Positions 1-7,464 are shown, numbered from the stretch's first letter. The stretch: 13,742 bases of DNA from JBGTFE01 sp036403235 (GCA_036403235.1 DASWRI010000077.1:1-13742), one strand, 5' to 3'. Made by a program: numbers and translations. The notes: generated from the sequence alone by a model not told the origin.

Positions 1-456
1 TGAAAAGCCTTCAATCGAAATATTGATGGGAATAATCTGCTGCGGCGCCATCGCTTCGATGTTTTGCGACGGCACGACTATCTGCGCTTTTTCTCTTATT
101 ACCTTGTTCATCGGGTCGAGCACGCTCGCTTTTATTTCGAGCGCGGTGATTGTCTTGTCGCTGTTGTTGCGAACGCGGGCGCGCGTGAACATCGTAATCG
201 TGCCGAGCGCGACCGGCGATTCCATCGTGTTTTCGGCGTCGTTAAAAATGATGATTTTAGTCGTCAGGGCCTGAAACTCGGGCGAGCCTTCCCGGTATGC
301 GCCGTCAAGAACTTGTTTTTTTACTTCTTCGGTCGTCGGACGCAAAAACAAAAGCCCGATAATCAATCCGACAACGACGACGGCAATTCCGGTTGCCGCC
401 CACAAAACTTTGTTGCTGCTCTTTTCCCTGTTATCGTTTTGATAAAGCGTATCCAT
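1..456 (-). CDS. Membrane-anchored hypothetical protein, C-terminus cut by window edge
   Basis: The frame stays open from an ATG at 456 to the left edge, giving 152 residues without a stop. A charged N-terminus of about 17 residues is followed by one hydrophobic helix (about residues 18-38, rich in V, I, L and G). The rest is a soluble, beta-rich region containing RARVRNNSDKTITALEIKA and a later VVPSQNIEAMAPQQ stretch. That alternation (a modified 'V.N.S...I..L.I.' strand pair, then a residue-poor 'P' turn) resembles FxLYD, DUF2393 or LEA14-like immunoglobulin-type domains. This is a fold-level impression, not a family assignment. The likely topology is a single N-terminal anchor with the beta domain outside the cytoplasm. 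A GGGAG ribosome site (468-472) lies 11 nt before the ATG and supports this start. The gene is divergent from priA across a 133-bp gap. The function is unknown. Confidence 0.72.
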   Translation of the reverse strand, partial: MDTLYQNDNREKSSNKVLWAATGIAVVVVGLIIGLLFLRPTTEEVKKQVLDGAYREGSPEFQALTTKIIIFNDAENTMESPVALGTITMFTRARVRNNSDKTITALEIKASVLDPMNKVIREKAQIVVPSQNIEAMAPQQIIPINISIEGFS

Positions 457-516
457 AATTTATTAGACTCCCGTTTTCCGAAAAAAGTTCCTTTGAAATA
501 TTTTAGCAGAAAGGAC

Positions 517-639
517 GTGGATAAATGATAAAGGATGAATAATGAATGATGAATAAAATCCGAGAATCGGTAATAATAAAATCTGAAAAATGACAAAAGC
601 CGTTCCCGATTCATCATTCATCACTCATCCTTCAGCATT
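517..639. repeat. Heptanucleotide repeat in two inverted halves around the priA start
   Basis: The left half (517-558) reads as six 7-nt units close to AATGATG. The right half (605-639) reads as five units close to CATCATT, the complement. Arms 531-554 and 609-632 are inverted copies matching at 22 of 24 positions, and they enclose a 54-nt loop that contains the priA ATG at 590. The right half is translated as part of the PriA N-terminus. Confidence 0.8.
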
Positions 640-3085
640 TGTCGAAGTCGCGCTTCCTTTGCCGCTCCGGCAGACTTTTACCTACATTCTGCCCGCCGCC
701 CTGCAGGAACACATAAAAATCGGCTCGCGGCTGCTCGTTCCGTTCGGCAAAAGAAATCTGACGGGCTATGCCGTCGCGCTTCACTCGACGCTCGACCCGG
801 CGCTCGAAATCGAGCAAGACGCGCTCAAGGAAGCGATTGAGCTGCTCGACGAAGAGCCGCTTTTAACCCGGGAAATTCTTAAATTAACTCAGTGGACGGC
901 CGATTATTACGCATCTTCGTGGGGCGAAGTGCTAAAGGCTTCGCTGCCCGCCGGAATAAACGCGAGCGTCGAACAGGTCGTTTCAATCACGGCCAAAGGG
1001 CGCGACGAATTGATAAAAATTTCGTCCGCCAAAACGACGAAAGCACAGGTTTTGCAGTTTCTGGGCGAAAACGGCGAGACTTCGGCCAGAGAATTATCAA
1101 AAAAATTCGGCACGTCTCCGTCACAGCGCGCCGTTCGCGATTTAATCAAAACCGGCTGGGCGAGCGCGTTTCAGAGAACTTTGACGATGCACGTCAAACC
1201 GAAACGCCGCAAAGCCGTGCGCCTTCTGCCGCCCGAAGCGCACGAAAAAAATCAAAAACCTTTGTCGGAAGCGCAGGCGATAATCGTCGAAACGCTTTTA
1301 GCGACGGGCGGCGAGATAATTTTTACCGATTTGATTGAAAAAACGGACGTCGGCGCATCGGCGATAAACACGCTGGCGAAACGCGGCATCGTCGAAATCT
1401 TTGTGCAGGAAGTTATGCGCGACCCGCTGGCCGACGCAAAATTGCCGGAAATTCTGGATTTAACTTTAACGGGCGAGCAGACGCAGGTTTTGCACGAAAT
1501 CGAAACGGCGCTCGAAGCGGGAGAATACAAAGCGTTTCTGCTTCACGGCGTGACGGGCAGCGGCAAGACGGAAATTTATATCCGCTCGATGAAATCCGTT
1601 TTAGGGCGCGGAAAATCATCCTTGATGCTCGTGCCGGAAATCGCTTTGACGCCTGTTTTTTCGAGAAGATTACGCGCGGTTTTCGGCGATGAAGTCGCCA
1701 TCCTGCACTCGAATCTTTCGACCGGCGAGCGTTTCGACGAATGGCGCAGAATCCGCAAAGGGACGGCGAGAATCGTTATCGGAACGCGCTCGGCGGTTTT
1801 CGCGCCGCTCAAAAACCTCGGGCTGGTCATCGTCGACGAGGAACACGATTCGTCTTATCGCCAGCACGAATCGCCGTTTTATCACGGGCGCGACACGGCC
1901 ATCGTGCGCGCCAATCTTTCCGACGCCGTCGTCGTTCTCGGCTCGGCGACGCCCGCGCTCGAAACTTTTCACAACTCGCACAGCGGAAAATATACTTATC
2001 TGCAGCTCGCGGCGCGCGTCGGCAATCGCCCGATGGCGCAGGCCGAAATCGTCGATATGCGCGAAGTTTTCAAATCTGGCGGAAAAGACGCGGTATTCAG
2101 CGCGCGGCTCGTCGAAGCCATCGAAGAAACTCACGGCAAAGGCGAACAGTCGATAATTTTGCTCAACCGGCGCGGTTTTTCGCAGTTTGTACTGTGCCGC
2201 AGCTGCGGCGAAACGATTCGCTGCAACAACTGCGACATTACCTTAACCTTTCACAAACGCGAGGGAAATCTCGTCTGTCATTACTGCAATCACCGCGAAC
2301 GCGCGCCGCGCTCGTGCCCGAACTGCAAAAGCCAGTATCTCTATTTTATGGGCGAAGGAACGGAGCAAATCGAAGATATTTTGAAAAGAAAATTTTCGCA
2401 TCTGCGTATCGCGCGCATCGACCGCGACACGACCGCGCGGCGCAAGGAAATGGAAAGAGTTCTCGAAAAATTCAGCGAAGGCGAGATTGATATGCTCGTC
2501 GGAACGCAGATGCTCGCCAAAGGCCACGATTTTCACAACGTCACGCTGGTCGGCGTGATTTCGGTCGATGCCGGGCTTGCTCTGCCCGATTTTCGCTCGG
2601 CGGAAAAGACGTTTCAGCTTTTAACGCAGGTGGCGGGACGCGCCGGGCGCGGAGAGCGGCAGGGACGCGTTTTGATTCAGACTTATTATCCCGAGCATTA
2701 CGCGCTTTTTCACGCCTGCAATCAGGATTACACCGGTTTTTTTCGCGAAGAAATCGAGTTTCGAAGAAATTTGAATTACCCGCCGTTCGTCGCGCTCGCT
2801 TCAATTATGGTAAAACATCCGAATTACAATTACGCTTTCGACAACGCGCAGATTTTCAAAGAATGTTTGATAAAAGCAAACACGGAAAATATGTGCCGCA
2901 TTTTAGGCGTCGCGCCCGCGCCGCTTGCGCGTCTCAAAGGCGAGCATCGTCTGCAGATTCTGGTTAAAGCGAGAAACCGCGCGAAACTGCGCGAAACGCT
3001 CGATTTTGCTTTAGCCGAAGCACAGGAAAGATTTTGCGATTTGCGGATTGTAAATGTCGAAATCGACCCGGTTAATCTGCTTTAA
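590..3085 (+). CDS. priA: Primosomal protein N' (PriA), replication-restart 3'-to-5' helicase
   Basis: PriA binds stalled or collapsed replication forks in the cytoplasm and reloads the replisome through the primosome. The 831 residues show the full architecture. The N-terminal 3'-end-binding domain begins with VEVALPLPLRQTFTY (about residues 18-32). A winged-helix-like region follows. The helicase core has Walker A GVTGSGKT (320-327), DEEH (416-419), GSATP (451-455), LLNRRG, GTQMLAKGHDF (about 638-648) and QVAGRAGRG (680-688). Eight zinc-binding cysteines lie inside the helicase region, at about 536, 539, 545, 548, 563, 566, 576 and 579. The length is slightly above the usual roughly 730-820. 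The ATG at 590 is the only plausible start, because no other start codon lies between it and the conserved VEVALP. That leaves an extra 16-17 residues encoded by a heptamer repeat. No clear Shine-Dalgarno precedes the ATG. Confidence 0.97.
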   Translation: MTKAVPDSSFITHPSAFVEVALPLPLRQTFTYILPAALQEHIKIGSRLLVPFGKRNLTGYAVALHSTLDPALEIEQDALKEAIELLDEEPLLTREILKLTQWTADYYASSWGEVLKASLPAGINASVEQVVSITAKGRDELIKISSAKTTKAQVLQFLGENGETSARELSKKFGTSPSQRAVRDLIKTGWASAFQRTLTMHVKPKRRKAVRLLPPEAHEKNQKPLSEAQAIIVETLLATGGEIIFTDLIEKTDVGASAINTLAKRGIVEIFVQEVMRDPLADAKLPEILDLTLTGEQTQVLHEIETALEAGEYKAFLLHGVTGSGKTEIYIRSMKSVLGRGKSSLMLVPEIALTPVFSRRLRAVFGDEVAILHSNLSTGERFDEWRRIRKGTARIVIGTRSAVFAPLKNLGLVIVDEEHDSSYRQHESPFYHGRDTAIVRANLSDAVVVLGSATPALETFHNSHSGKYTYLQLAARVGNRPMAQAEIVDMREVFKSGGKDAVFSARLVEAIEETHGKGEQSIILLNRRGFSQFVLCRSCGETIRCNNCDITLTFHKREGNLVCHYCNHRERAPRSCPNCKSQYLYFMGEGTEQIEDILKRKFSHLRIARIDRDTTARRKEMERVLEKFSEGEIDMLVGTQMLAKGHDFHNVTLVGVISVDAGLALPDFRSAEKTFQLLTQVAGRAGRGERQGRVLIQTYYPEHYALFHACNQDYTGFFREEIEFRRNLNYPPFVALASIMVKHPNYNYAFDNAQIFKECLIKANTENMCRILGVAPAPLARLKGEHRLQILVKARNRAKLRETLDFALAEAQERFCDLRIVNVEIDPVNLL

Positions 3086-3203
3086 AAGTTAACAGAGTTG
3101 CAAGAGTTACAGGAAGTTACAGAGTTGGAAGAAGCTTTTTTTAACTCCGTAACTCTGCAACTCTGTAAACTCTGCCAACTTTGCGCCAACTCTGTTAACT
3201 TTT
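3084..3203. repeat. Long imperfect palindrome made of short repeated units; possible bidirectional terminator
   Basis: The outer arms 3084-3100 and 3187-3203 are perfect inverted copies (17 bp: AAAAGTTAACAGAGTTG). Inside them, variants of GAGTTACA are repeated on the left and variants of AACTCTGT on the right, with units of about 8-9 nt. The whole 120 bp can therefore fold into a long imperfect hairpin, with a T-run (3136-3142) near the apex. The element starts inside the priA stop codon and ends immediately before the uma2-like stop codon (3204-3206). It could terminate transcription from both sides. It belongs to the same style of junction repeat seen elsewhere in the window. Confidence 0.8.
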
Positions 3204-3785
3204 TTAGAATTTTATCTGCGAATAAATCTCGCTCAGATTGATTTTGCAGTTGATTGAATCGAGCGAAGCGACGGCGTCGCTGCTGTTGTAGATTCGATAA
3301 ACCCATTGATTGATGGTTTGTTTGGCGTAATGCTCGACGCGCATTTCTTCTTCCTTGACGAGCAGAACTTCTTTGACGCTGTCCATCGAAAGATAACAGT
3401 CGAGCTTTTCGGTCTTGTCGTAATAAAGCGTCGCTTTTGACAAAATTTCGACGATAACGGTCGGATTCAATAAAATATCCAGCTCGTTTCCTTCAAATTT
3501 CGGCTCGCCGCTGACGACGATAACGTCCGGGTAGCAGTAATTATGACGCGTTAATTTGACGCGCATGTCGTTGACGTAAACTTCGCATTTCTGCCCGCGA
3601 ACACGGCTTCCGATAGCGATTGTCGTGTTGCTTCCGATAAGATTGTGACGGCGTGACGAGCCGGCGGCGGCGGCCAAAATTTTGCCGTTGTTATATTCGT
3701 GTTTGTCCGCACCGTTGCGTTCGACGTTCAGATAATCTTCGACCGTATAAAATTTCTCGTTCTGGGATAGAATTTTCTCGCTCAT
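3204..3785 (-). CDS. Uma2-family (DUF820) PD-(D/E)XK nuclease-like protein
   Basis: The 193 residues match the Uma2 family pattern throughout: KHEYNNGKI (28-36), HNLIGSNT (47-54), VYVNDMRVKL (69-78), YPDVIVVSGEP (85-95), LLNPTVIVEILS (105-116), YDKTEKLDCYL (122-132), EVLLV (139-143) and RVEHY (149-153). The likely active-site acidic residues of the PD-(D/E)XK fold are E30, D87 and E113, and K127 is a possible basic partner. The family is abundant in cyanobacteria, Chloroflexi, Deinococcus and some Acidobacteriota. It is annotated as putative restriction endonuclease, but its role is mostly unproven. An AAAGGA site (3794-3799) sits 8 nt before the ATG. No methylase or other defence gene is adjacent. 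The gene stands alone, converging on priA across the palindrome. Confidence 0.92.
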   Translation of the reverse strand: MSEKILSQNEKFYTVEDYLNVERNGADKHEYNNGKILAAAAGSSRRHNLIGSNTTIAIGSRVRGQKCEVYVNDMRVKLTRHNYCYPDVIVVSGEPKFEGNELDILLNPTVIVEILSKATLYYDKTEKLDCYLSMDSVKEVLLVKEEEMRVEHYAKQTINQWVYRIYNSSDAVASLDSINCKINLSEIYSQIKF

Positions 3786-3965
3786 ATATTTATTCCTTTA
3801 TTATGATTACTCCTTAATTTTGTAAGATTTTCCGGTTGGACTTTCGGGAAGATGCAACTTCTATAAATCTAAGTTGTTAATATGTTATCGGCCAAATTGA
3901 AAAAAAGTTGCGTTAATTAGATTATAAACTTTTCGCGATAAATTTGAAACAACTTTGATGAAGAT

Positions 3966-4997
3966 ATGAAATTACAAGATTTAGCCGAGCAAACCTTTGC
4001 GAACATTGAATATGGCGACGCCAAGACGCTGATTACCGGCGCGGCCGGACTCGATATTGCCGGAAAAGGCGACGTAACTTTTCTGGCAAATCCGAAATAT
4101 ACGCCGCAGATTCGCGAAACGCGGGCAAGCGCGATTTTCCTGAACGAAAACGTCCAAATCGAGCGCGAAGACATCGCCGTCCTGCGCACAAAAGACGCGT
4201 ATCTCGCTTATACGCGCGCTCTGCGACTGTTTTTTCCCGAATCTGAAATCGTCGCTTTCATTCACCCGCAGGCCGTCATTCACGAAACCGCCGACATTGC
4301 CGCGGGCGTCGAGATTCACGCCAACGTCGTCGTCGGCGCAAATTGCCGAATCCAGAGCGGCGTCAAAATTTTTCCGAACGCGACCGTTTACGACGGCGCG
4401 CGCATCGGCAAAAACTCGGTGATTCATTCGGGCGTTTCCGTCCGCGAAAACTGCGAAATCGGCGCAAACTGCATCGTTCACAACAATTCGACTATCGGCT
4501 CGGACGGCTTCGGCTACGCCAAAACGGAAGAAAAACAATGGCTGAAAATTCCGCAGGTCGGGCGCGTCGTTTTGGAAGACGACGTGGAAATCGGCGCGAA
4601 TACGGCGATTGACTGCGCCTCGGTCGGCGAAACGCGCATCAAGCGCGGCGCGAAAATCGATAATCTCGTGCAAATCGGCCATTCCTGCACCGTCGAAGAA
4701 GACGCTCTAATCTGCTCGCAAACGGGTTTGGCGGGCAGCTCCGTCATCGGAAAACGCGTCATTCTGGCCGGTCAGGTCGGCATCGCCGGGCATTTGCGCG
4801 TCGGCGACGACGTGGTGGTAACGGCAAAATCCGCGACTTCGCACGATGTCGAGGACGGCAAAATCATCTCCGGCGTCCCGGCATTCGACAATCGCGACTG
4901 GCTGCGCTCGACCGCCGCTTTTCGTCGTCTGGGCGAAATGGCAAAAACGATTCGCGATTTGGAAAAACGGCTCGCCAAGCTGGAAAAAGACGAATAA
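3966..4997 (+). CDS. lpxD: UDP-3-O-(3-hydroxyacyl)glucosamine N-acyltransferase (LpxD)
   Basis: LpxD transfers a 3-hydroxyacyl chain from acyl carrier protein to UDP-3-O-acylglucosamine, the third step of lipid A synthesis, at the cytoplasmic side of the inner membrane. The 343 residues fit the family length. The N-terminal uridine-binding domain includes DVTFLANPKY (36-45). From about residue 100 the hexapeptide repeats of a left-handed beta-helix follow. Signature stretches are STIGSDGFGYA (175-185), KIPQVGRVVLEDDVEIGAN (194-212) and KIDNLVQIGHSC (230-241), with the expected catalytic H239, then AGQVGIAGHL. A C-terminal helix rich in K, E and L (about 323-343) completes the trimer-type protein. 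The usual TTIDRA motif reads TAIDCA here (C217). The gene is not in the common bamA-fabZ-lpxA cluster. The ribosome site is weak. The gene shows that the organism makes lipopolysaccharide. Confidence 0.96.
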   Translation: MKLQDLAEQTFANIEYGDAKTLITGAAGLDIAGKGDVTFLANPKYTPQIRETRASAIFLNENVQIEREDIAVLRTKDAYLAYTRALRLFFPESEIVAFIHPQAVIHETADIAAGVEIHANVVVGANCRIQSGVKIFPNATVYDGARIGKNSVIHSGVSVRENCEIGANCIVHNNSTIGSDGFGYAKTEEKQWLKIPQVGRVVLEDDVEIGANTAIDCASVGETRIKRGAKIDNLVQIGHSCTVEEDALICSQTGLAGSSVIGKRVILAGQVGIAGHLRVGDDVVVTAKSATSHDVEDGKIISGVPAFDNRDWLRSTAAFRRLGEMAKTIRDLEKRLAKLEKDE

Positions 4998-5026
4998 TTT
5001 TTTTATTTTCGGACATTACTGCAGTA

Positions 5027-5055
5027 TTGCGACTTCTTTTTGGTAAAGTTAAAAT
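5027..5055 (+). promoter_or_regulatory. Sigma70-type promoter, probably giving a leaderless transcript
   Basis: TTGCGA (5027-5032) and TAAAAT (5050-5055) are separated by exactly 17 nt. The ATG of the beta-propeller gene begins at 5062, seven bases after the end of the -10 box. Transcription would therefore start at or next to the A of ATG. No Shine-Dalgarno sequence lies in the short gap. The start site is inferred from spacing only. Confidence 0.55.
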
Positions 5056-5061
5056 AAATTT

Positions 5062-6105
5062 ATGAAAATCATAATTAAATCTTTCTCGTTTCTTTTTTTA
5101 GTTGTCTTCGGCCTGCTTGTCTGCACAAATGCTACAGCGCAGAAGCTGAGCGGTTATCATTTGTTGAAAAAAATCGAAGTCGGCGGCGAAGGCGGTTGGG
5201 ATTATCTTTTCGCCGACGGCGACGCTCATCGGCTTTACGTTTCGCATTCAACCAGAGTCGTCGTGATTGATACCGAAACGGGCAAAAAAGTTGGTGAAAT
5301 TTCCAATATAAACGGTGTTCACGGCATTGCCGTGGCGGAGAAATTCAAACGCGGCTATATCAGCGACGGGCGCGATAACGCCGTTACGATTTTCGATTTA
5401 AAGACGCTGAAAACGCTCGACACGGTAAAGGTCGGCAAAAATCCCGACTGTATTATTTACGATTCGGCATCGAAACGCGTTTTGGCCTTCAATCGCGGCG
5501 ATTCGAGCGTTTCGGCGATTGACCCCGCCAGCGGCAAAGTGGTCGGAACAATGGATTTGGGCGGTCATCCTGAATTTGCGACAGCAGACGGCAAAGGAAT
5601 GATTTTCGTCAATATCGACGATAAATCCGAAGTCGTCGCGTTTGACGCGGCCAAACTGGAAATCAAAAACCGTTGGCCGATAGCTCCCGGCGAAGATAAT
5701 TCGGGAATGGCAATCGACACGAAAAATCATCGTCTTTTTATCGTTTGCGACAATAAAAAAATGATTGTGATGAATTACGACAACGGCAAAGTCGTCGCTG
5801 ATTTGCCAATTGGCGACGGAACGGACGCCGCCGGATTTGACCCGAAAACAAAGCTTGCATTCAGTTCCAATGGCGAAGGAACTCTGTCGATTGTGCGCGA
5901 AGACGGCGCCGATAAATTCAGCTTTGTCGAAAACGTAACGACGCAGCGCGGAGCACGAACGATGGCTTTGGACGGCAAAACGCACAATATTTATCTGGCG
6001 ACGGCGCAGTTCGGCGAAACGCCCGCGCCGACCGAGAAAAATCCGCGCCCGCGCCCGTCGATTGTCCCGAACAGTTTTGTAATTTTAGTTTTCGGCGAAC
6101 AATAA
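5062..6105 (+). CDS. Exported YncE-like (YVTN-type) beta-propeller protein
   Basis: The 347 residues begin with a signal peptide: KIIIK, a hydrophobic stretch at 8-21, and a likely cut after ATA at residue 26. The mature protein therefore acts in the periplasm or outside the cell. The body is a series of about 40-residue blades with the pattern 'hydrophobic strand, V.D..TGK.V..I..G..P/H.I'. Examples are VVVIDTETGKKVGEI (66-80), VTIFDLKTLKTLDTVKVGKNPDC and VSAIDPASGKVVGTMDLGGHPEF. This matches YncE or YVTN beta-propeller proteins, which bind or scaffold rather than having one common enzyme activity. No haem CxxCH or other cofactor motif is present. C21 lies in the hydrophobic segment without a good lipobox, so a lipoprotein is unlikely. 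msrB starts 34 bp downstream and may be co-transcribed. The ligand is unknown. Confidence 0.85.
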   Translation: MKIIIKSFSFLFLVVFGLLVCTNATAQKLSGYHLLKKIEVGGEGGWDYLFADGDAHRLYVSHSTRVVVIDTETGKKVGEISNINGVHGIAVAEKFKRGYISDGRDNAVTIFDLKTLKTLDTVKVGKNPDCIIYDSASKRVLAFNRGDSSVSAIDPASGKVVGTMDLGGHPEFATADGKGMIFVNIDDKSEVVAFDAAKLEIKNRWPIAPGEDNSGMAIDTKNHRLFIVCDNKKMIVMNYDNGKVVADLPIGDGTDAAGFDPKTKLAFSSNGEGTLSIVREDGADKFSFVENVTTQRGARTMALDGKTHNIYLATAQFGETPAPTEKNPRPRPSIVPNSFVILVFGEQ

Positions 6106-6139
6106 GCCGTATTTGAAGCATCAAACCGGGAGAAAATTT

Positions 6140-6604
6140 ATGCAGCCTGAAACACAAAAAGAATTATCAGAAAGCGGCTACGATATAACGCCAATCAGCA
6201 GCGAGACGCGCGAACGTCTGGCGCAAGATTTGGACGCTGAAGCATATCGCGTCCTGCTCGAACACGGCACGGAACCGGCCTTTTGCGGCAATCTGACCGA
6301 CAATAAACAAACCGGAGCATACGCCTGCCGTCTGTGCGGTCTGCCGCTTTTTCGCTCGGACGAAAAATTCAACTCCGGCACGGGCTGGGCTTCGTTTTAC
6401 GCGCCGTTTGATAAAGACCATCTGAAAATTTACCGCGACACGAAATGGGGAATGGTTCGCAACGAAATTCGCTGCGCCCGCTGCGACGGTCACCAGGGAC
6501 ACGTTTTTCCCGACGGCCCGCCGCCGACCGGTGAGCGCTACTGTCTGAACTCGGCTTCGCTCGAATTTTTCCCCGAAAGCGAGGAGATTCCGCAAAAGAT
6601 ATAG
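6140..6604 (+). CDS. msrB: Peptide-methionine (R)-S-oxide reductase (MsrB)
   Basis: MsrB reduces methionine-R-sulfoxide in oxidised proteins, normally with thioredoxin as recycling partner. The 154-residue protein has the full SelR domain. Zinc ligands are C63 and C66 (CRLC) and C112 and C115 (CARC). GHQGHVFPDGPPPTGERYC then ends with the catalytic C135 in RYCLNSASLEF. The usual GWPSF reads GWASF (82-86). The position that carries the recycling cysteine in many family members (SGCGW) is threonine here (SGTGW). C49, in AFCGNL, is a candidate substitute. The ATG at 6140 is preferred over a TTG at 6113 because GGGAG (6128-6132) lies 7 nt before it. There is no signal peptide, so the protein is cytoplasmic. 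It follows the beta-propeller gene by 34 bp. Confidence 0.96.
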   Translation: MQPETQKELSESGYDITPISSETRERLAQDLDAEAYRVLLEHGTEPAFCGNLTDNKQTGAYACRLCGLPLFRSDEKFNSGTGWASFYAPFDKDHLKIYRDTKWGMVRNEIRCARCDGHQGHVFPDGPPPTGERYCLNSASLEFFPESEEIPQKI

Positions 6605-6933
6605 AAGCGAGCTTAAATGTAAATTTCAAAAATCTCCCACGCAAATTTTAAAATATTTTTCTGCCTTTAACTGATTCGTTCTGAGTCATTTAAATCTTTA
6701 TTAATTTATAAAACCAAAAAAGTTTGATATTTTTTGGCAAAATAACTCTCCTCTTTCCGTCATCATTACCAGCCGAAATTTCGACTTTAAAAAAAGCGTC
6801 GCATGACGCAAAACGCTTTTACCCACAAAGTAAAAGAAGTCAGAAAACCTAAGATTCAGAAGAAAACGAAGGGGAATTCCTACAATCTTCCAGTCTCTTT
6901 GGTCGAATAAAAACTAAACTTAGGAGAATTAAA
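6605..6933. other. 329-bp gene-free region, AT-rich, with two small hairpins
   Basis: No convincing coding sequence is seen here. The region holds an A/T stem (CCAAAAAA at 6714-6721 with TTTTTTGG at 6730-6737) that lacks a GC-rich core and is a poor terminator. It also holds the AAAAGCGT hairpin listed separately. A possible -10 box, TACAAT (6881-6886), lies about 48 bp before the next gene, but no good -35 box accompanies it. There is no clear terminator for msrB. Confidence 0.6.
6792..6820 (+). promoter_or_regulatory. Hairpin with two competing stems upstream of the small secreted protein gene
   Basis: AAAAGCGT (6792-6799) can pair with ACGCTTTT (6813-6820). A shorter stem, GCGTC (6796-6800) with GACGC (6805-6809), uses four of the same bases, so only one can form at a time. 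The outer stem ends in a T-run of only four, which makes it at best a weak terminator of msrB or an attenuator. Its AAAAGCGT core recurs in the terminator on the other side of the next gene. Confidence 0.4.
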
Positions 6934-7437
6934 ATGAAAAAACAATCAATCGTAACTTTGCTTGTGTTGATGATGCTCGGAGTCTTTTCGATTTCCGCTA
7001 TGGCGCAGTCAACGCACAGCGTTTGGACAAACGACAACGGCTATGTGATTAACGACGCCAAAACCGGCTGCAGTTATACATCGCTGGCCGCTTTCGATAT
7101 GGCGACTTCGTGGACTGAACCGGCTCCGCCCAGTTATCCGGCGGTCGCGCATTTTCGCGGTGTTTCAAAGGCTTATGCATATTCACCATCGTGCACGAGC
7201 CATTTTTATGAATTCACGCTGGTAAAAACAATCAGCACGACGACCGACGACATTTTCGGTTACTGGAACGTTTACCGCGACGGCTCGCTGGCCTGCAGCA
7301 GCTGTAAGGGAACGGCCTACGGACTGAGTCAGGCGGCCGGAGTCGGAAATTACTACAAAGTTTATATCGACGACCCGGTTTACGGGCCGTCGACCTGGCT
7401 TTACTGCGGATTTATCGATAACCGCAAGGATTTCTAA
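6934..7437 (+). CDS. Small exported protein of unknown family with five cysteines
   Basis: The 167 residues begin with a clear signal peptide: MKKQ, a hydrophobic run at about 6-20, and a likely cut after AMA at residue 24. The mature part is about 143 residues, rich in Y, S, T, W and G. It has cysteines at 46, 87, 121, 124 and 158, of which 121 and 124 form a CSSC pair. Five cysteines could make two disulfides and leave one free, perhaps for dimerisation. I do not recognise the family. The composition (aromatic-rich, GYWNVYRDGS, YYKVYIDD) suggests a compact beta-sandwich. AGGAG (6922-6926) stands 7 nt before the ATG, a strong ribosome site. The gene is isolated, with 329 bp upstream and a large hairpin terminator downstream, so it is probably transcribed alone. 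Confidence 0.8.
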   Translation: MKKQSIVTLLVLMMLGVFSISAMAQSTHSVWTNDNGYVINDAKTGCSYTSLAAFDMATSWTEPAPPSYPAVAHFRGVSKAYAYSPSCTSHFYEFTLVKTISTTTDDIFGYWNVYRDGSLACSSCKGTAYGLSQAAGVGNYYKVYIDDPVYGPSTWLYCGFIDNRKDF

Positions 7438-7464
7438 CTTTTCGCAGACAGTTGAACGTTCAAT

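Noticed and set aside
64..528. A 154-codon open frame on the plus strand at the left edge
   Set aside because: The minus-strand frame over 1-456 has a ribosome site, a proper membrane helix and ordered beta-type sequence; the plus frame is a shadow of it.
3084..3203. The palindrome as a MITE or insertion-sequence remnant
   Set aside because: No target-site duplication is visible at its ends and no second copy occurs in the window; the internal units are short and variable.
3204..3785. The Uma2-family gene as part of a restriction-modification or other defence island
   Set aside because: No methylase, specificity subunit or other defence gene lies nearby; neighbours are housekeeping genes.
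3981..4682. A 233-codon open frame on the minus strand opposite lpxD
   Set aside because: It lies wholly inside a gene with clear LpxD motifs, shows no family features and has a composition typical of antisense shadows (runs of D, R, V, A and F).
6714..6737. A/T hairpin CCAAAAAA/TTTTTTGG as a terminator for msrB
   Set aside because: Only two G-C pairs close the stem and no T-run follows; it is too weak to call.
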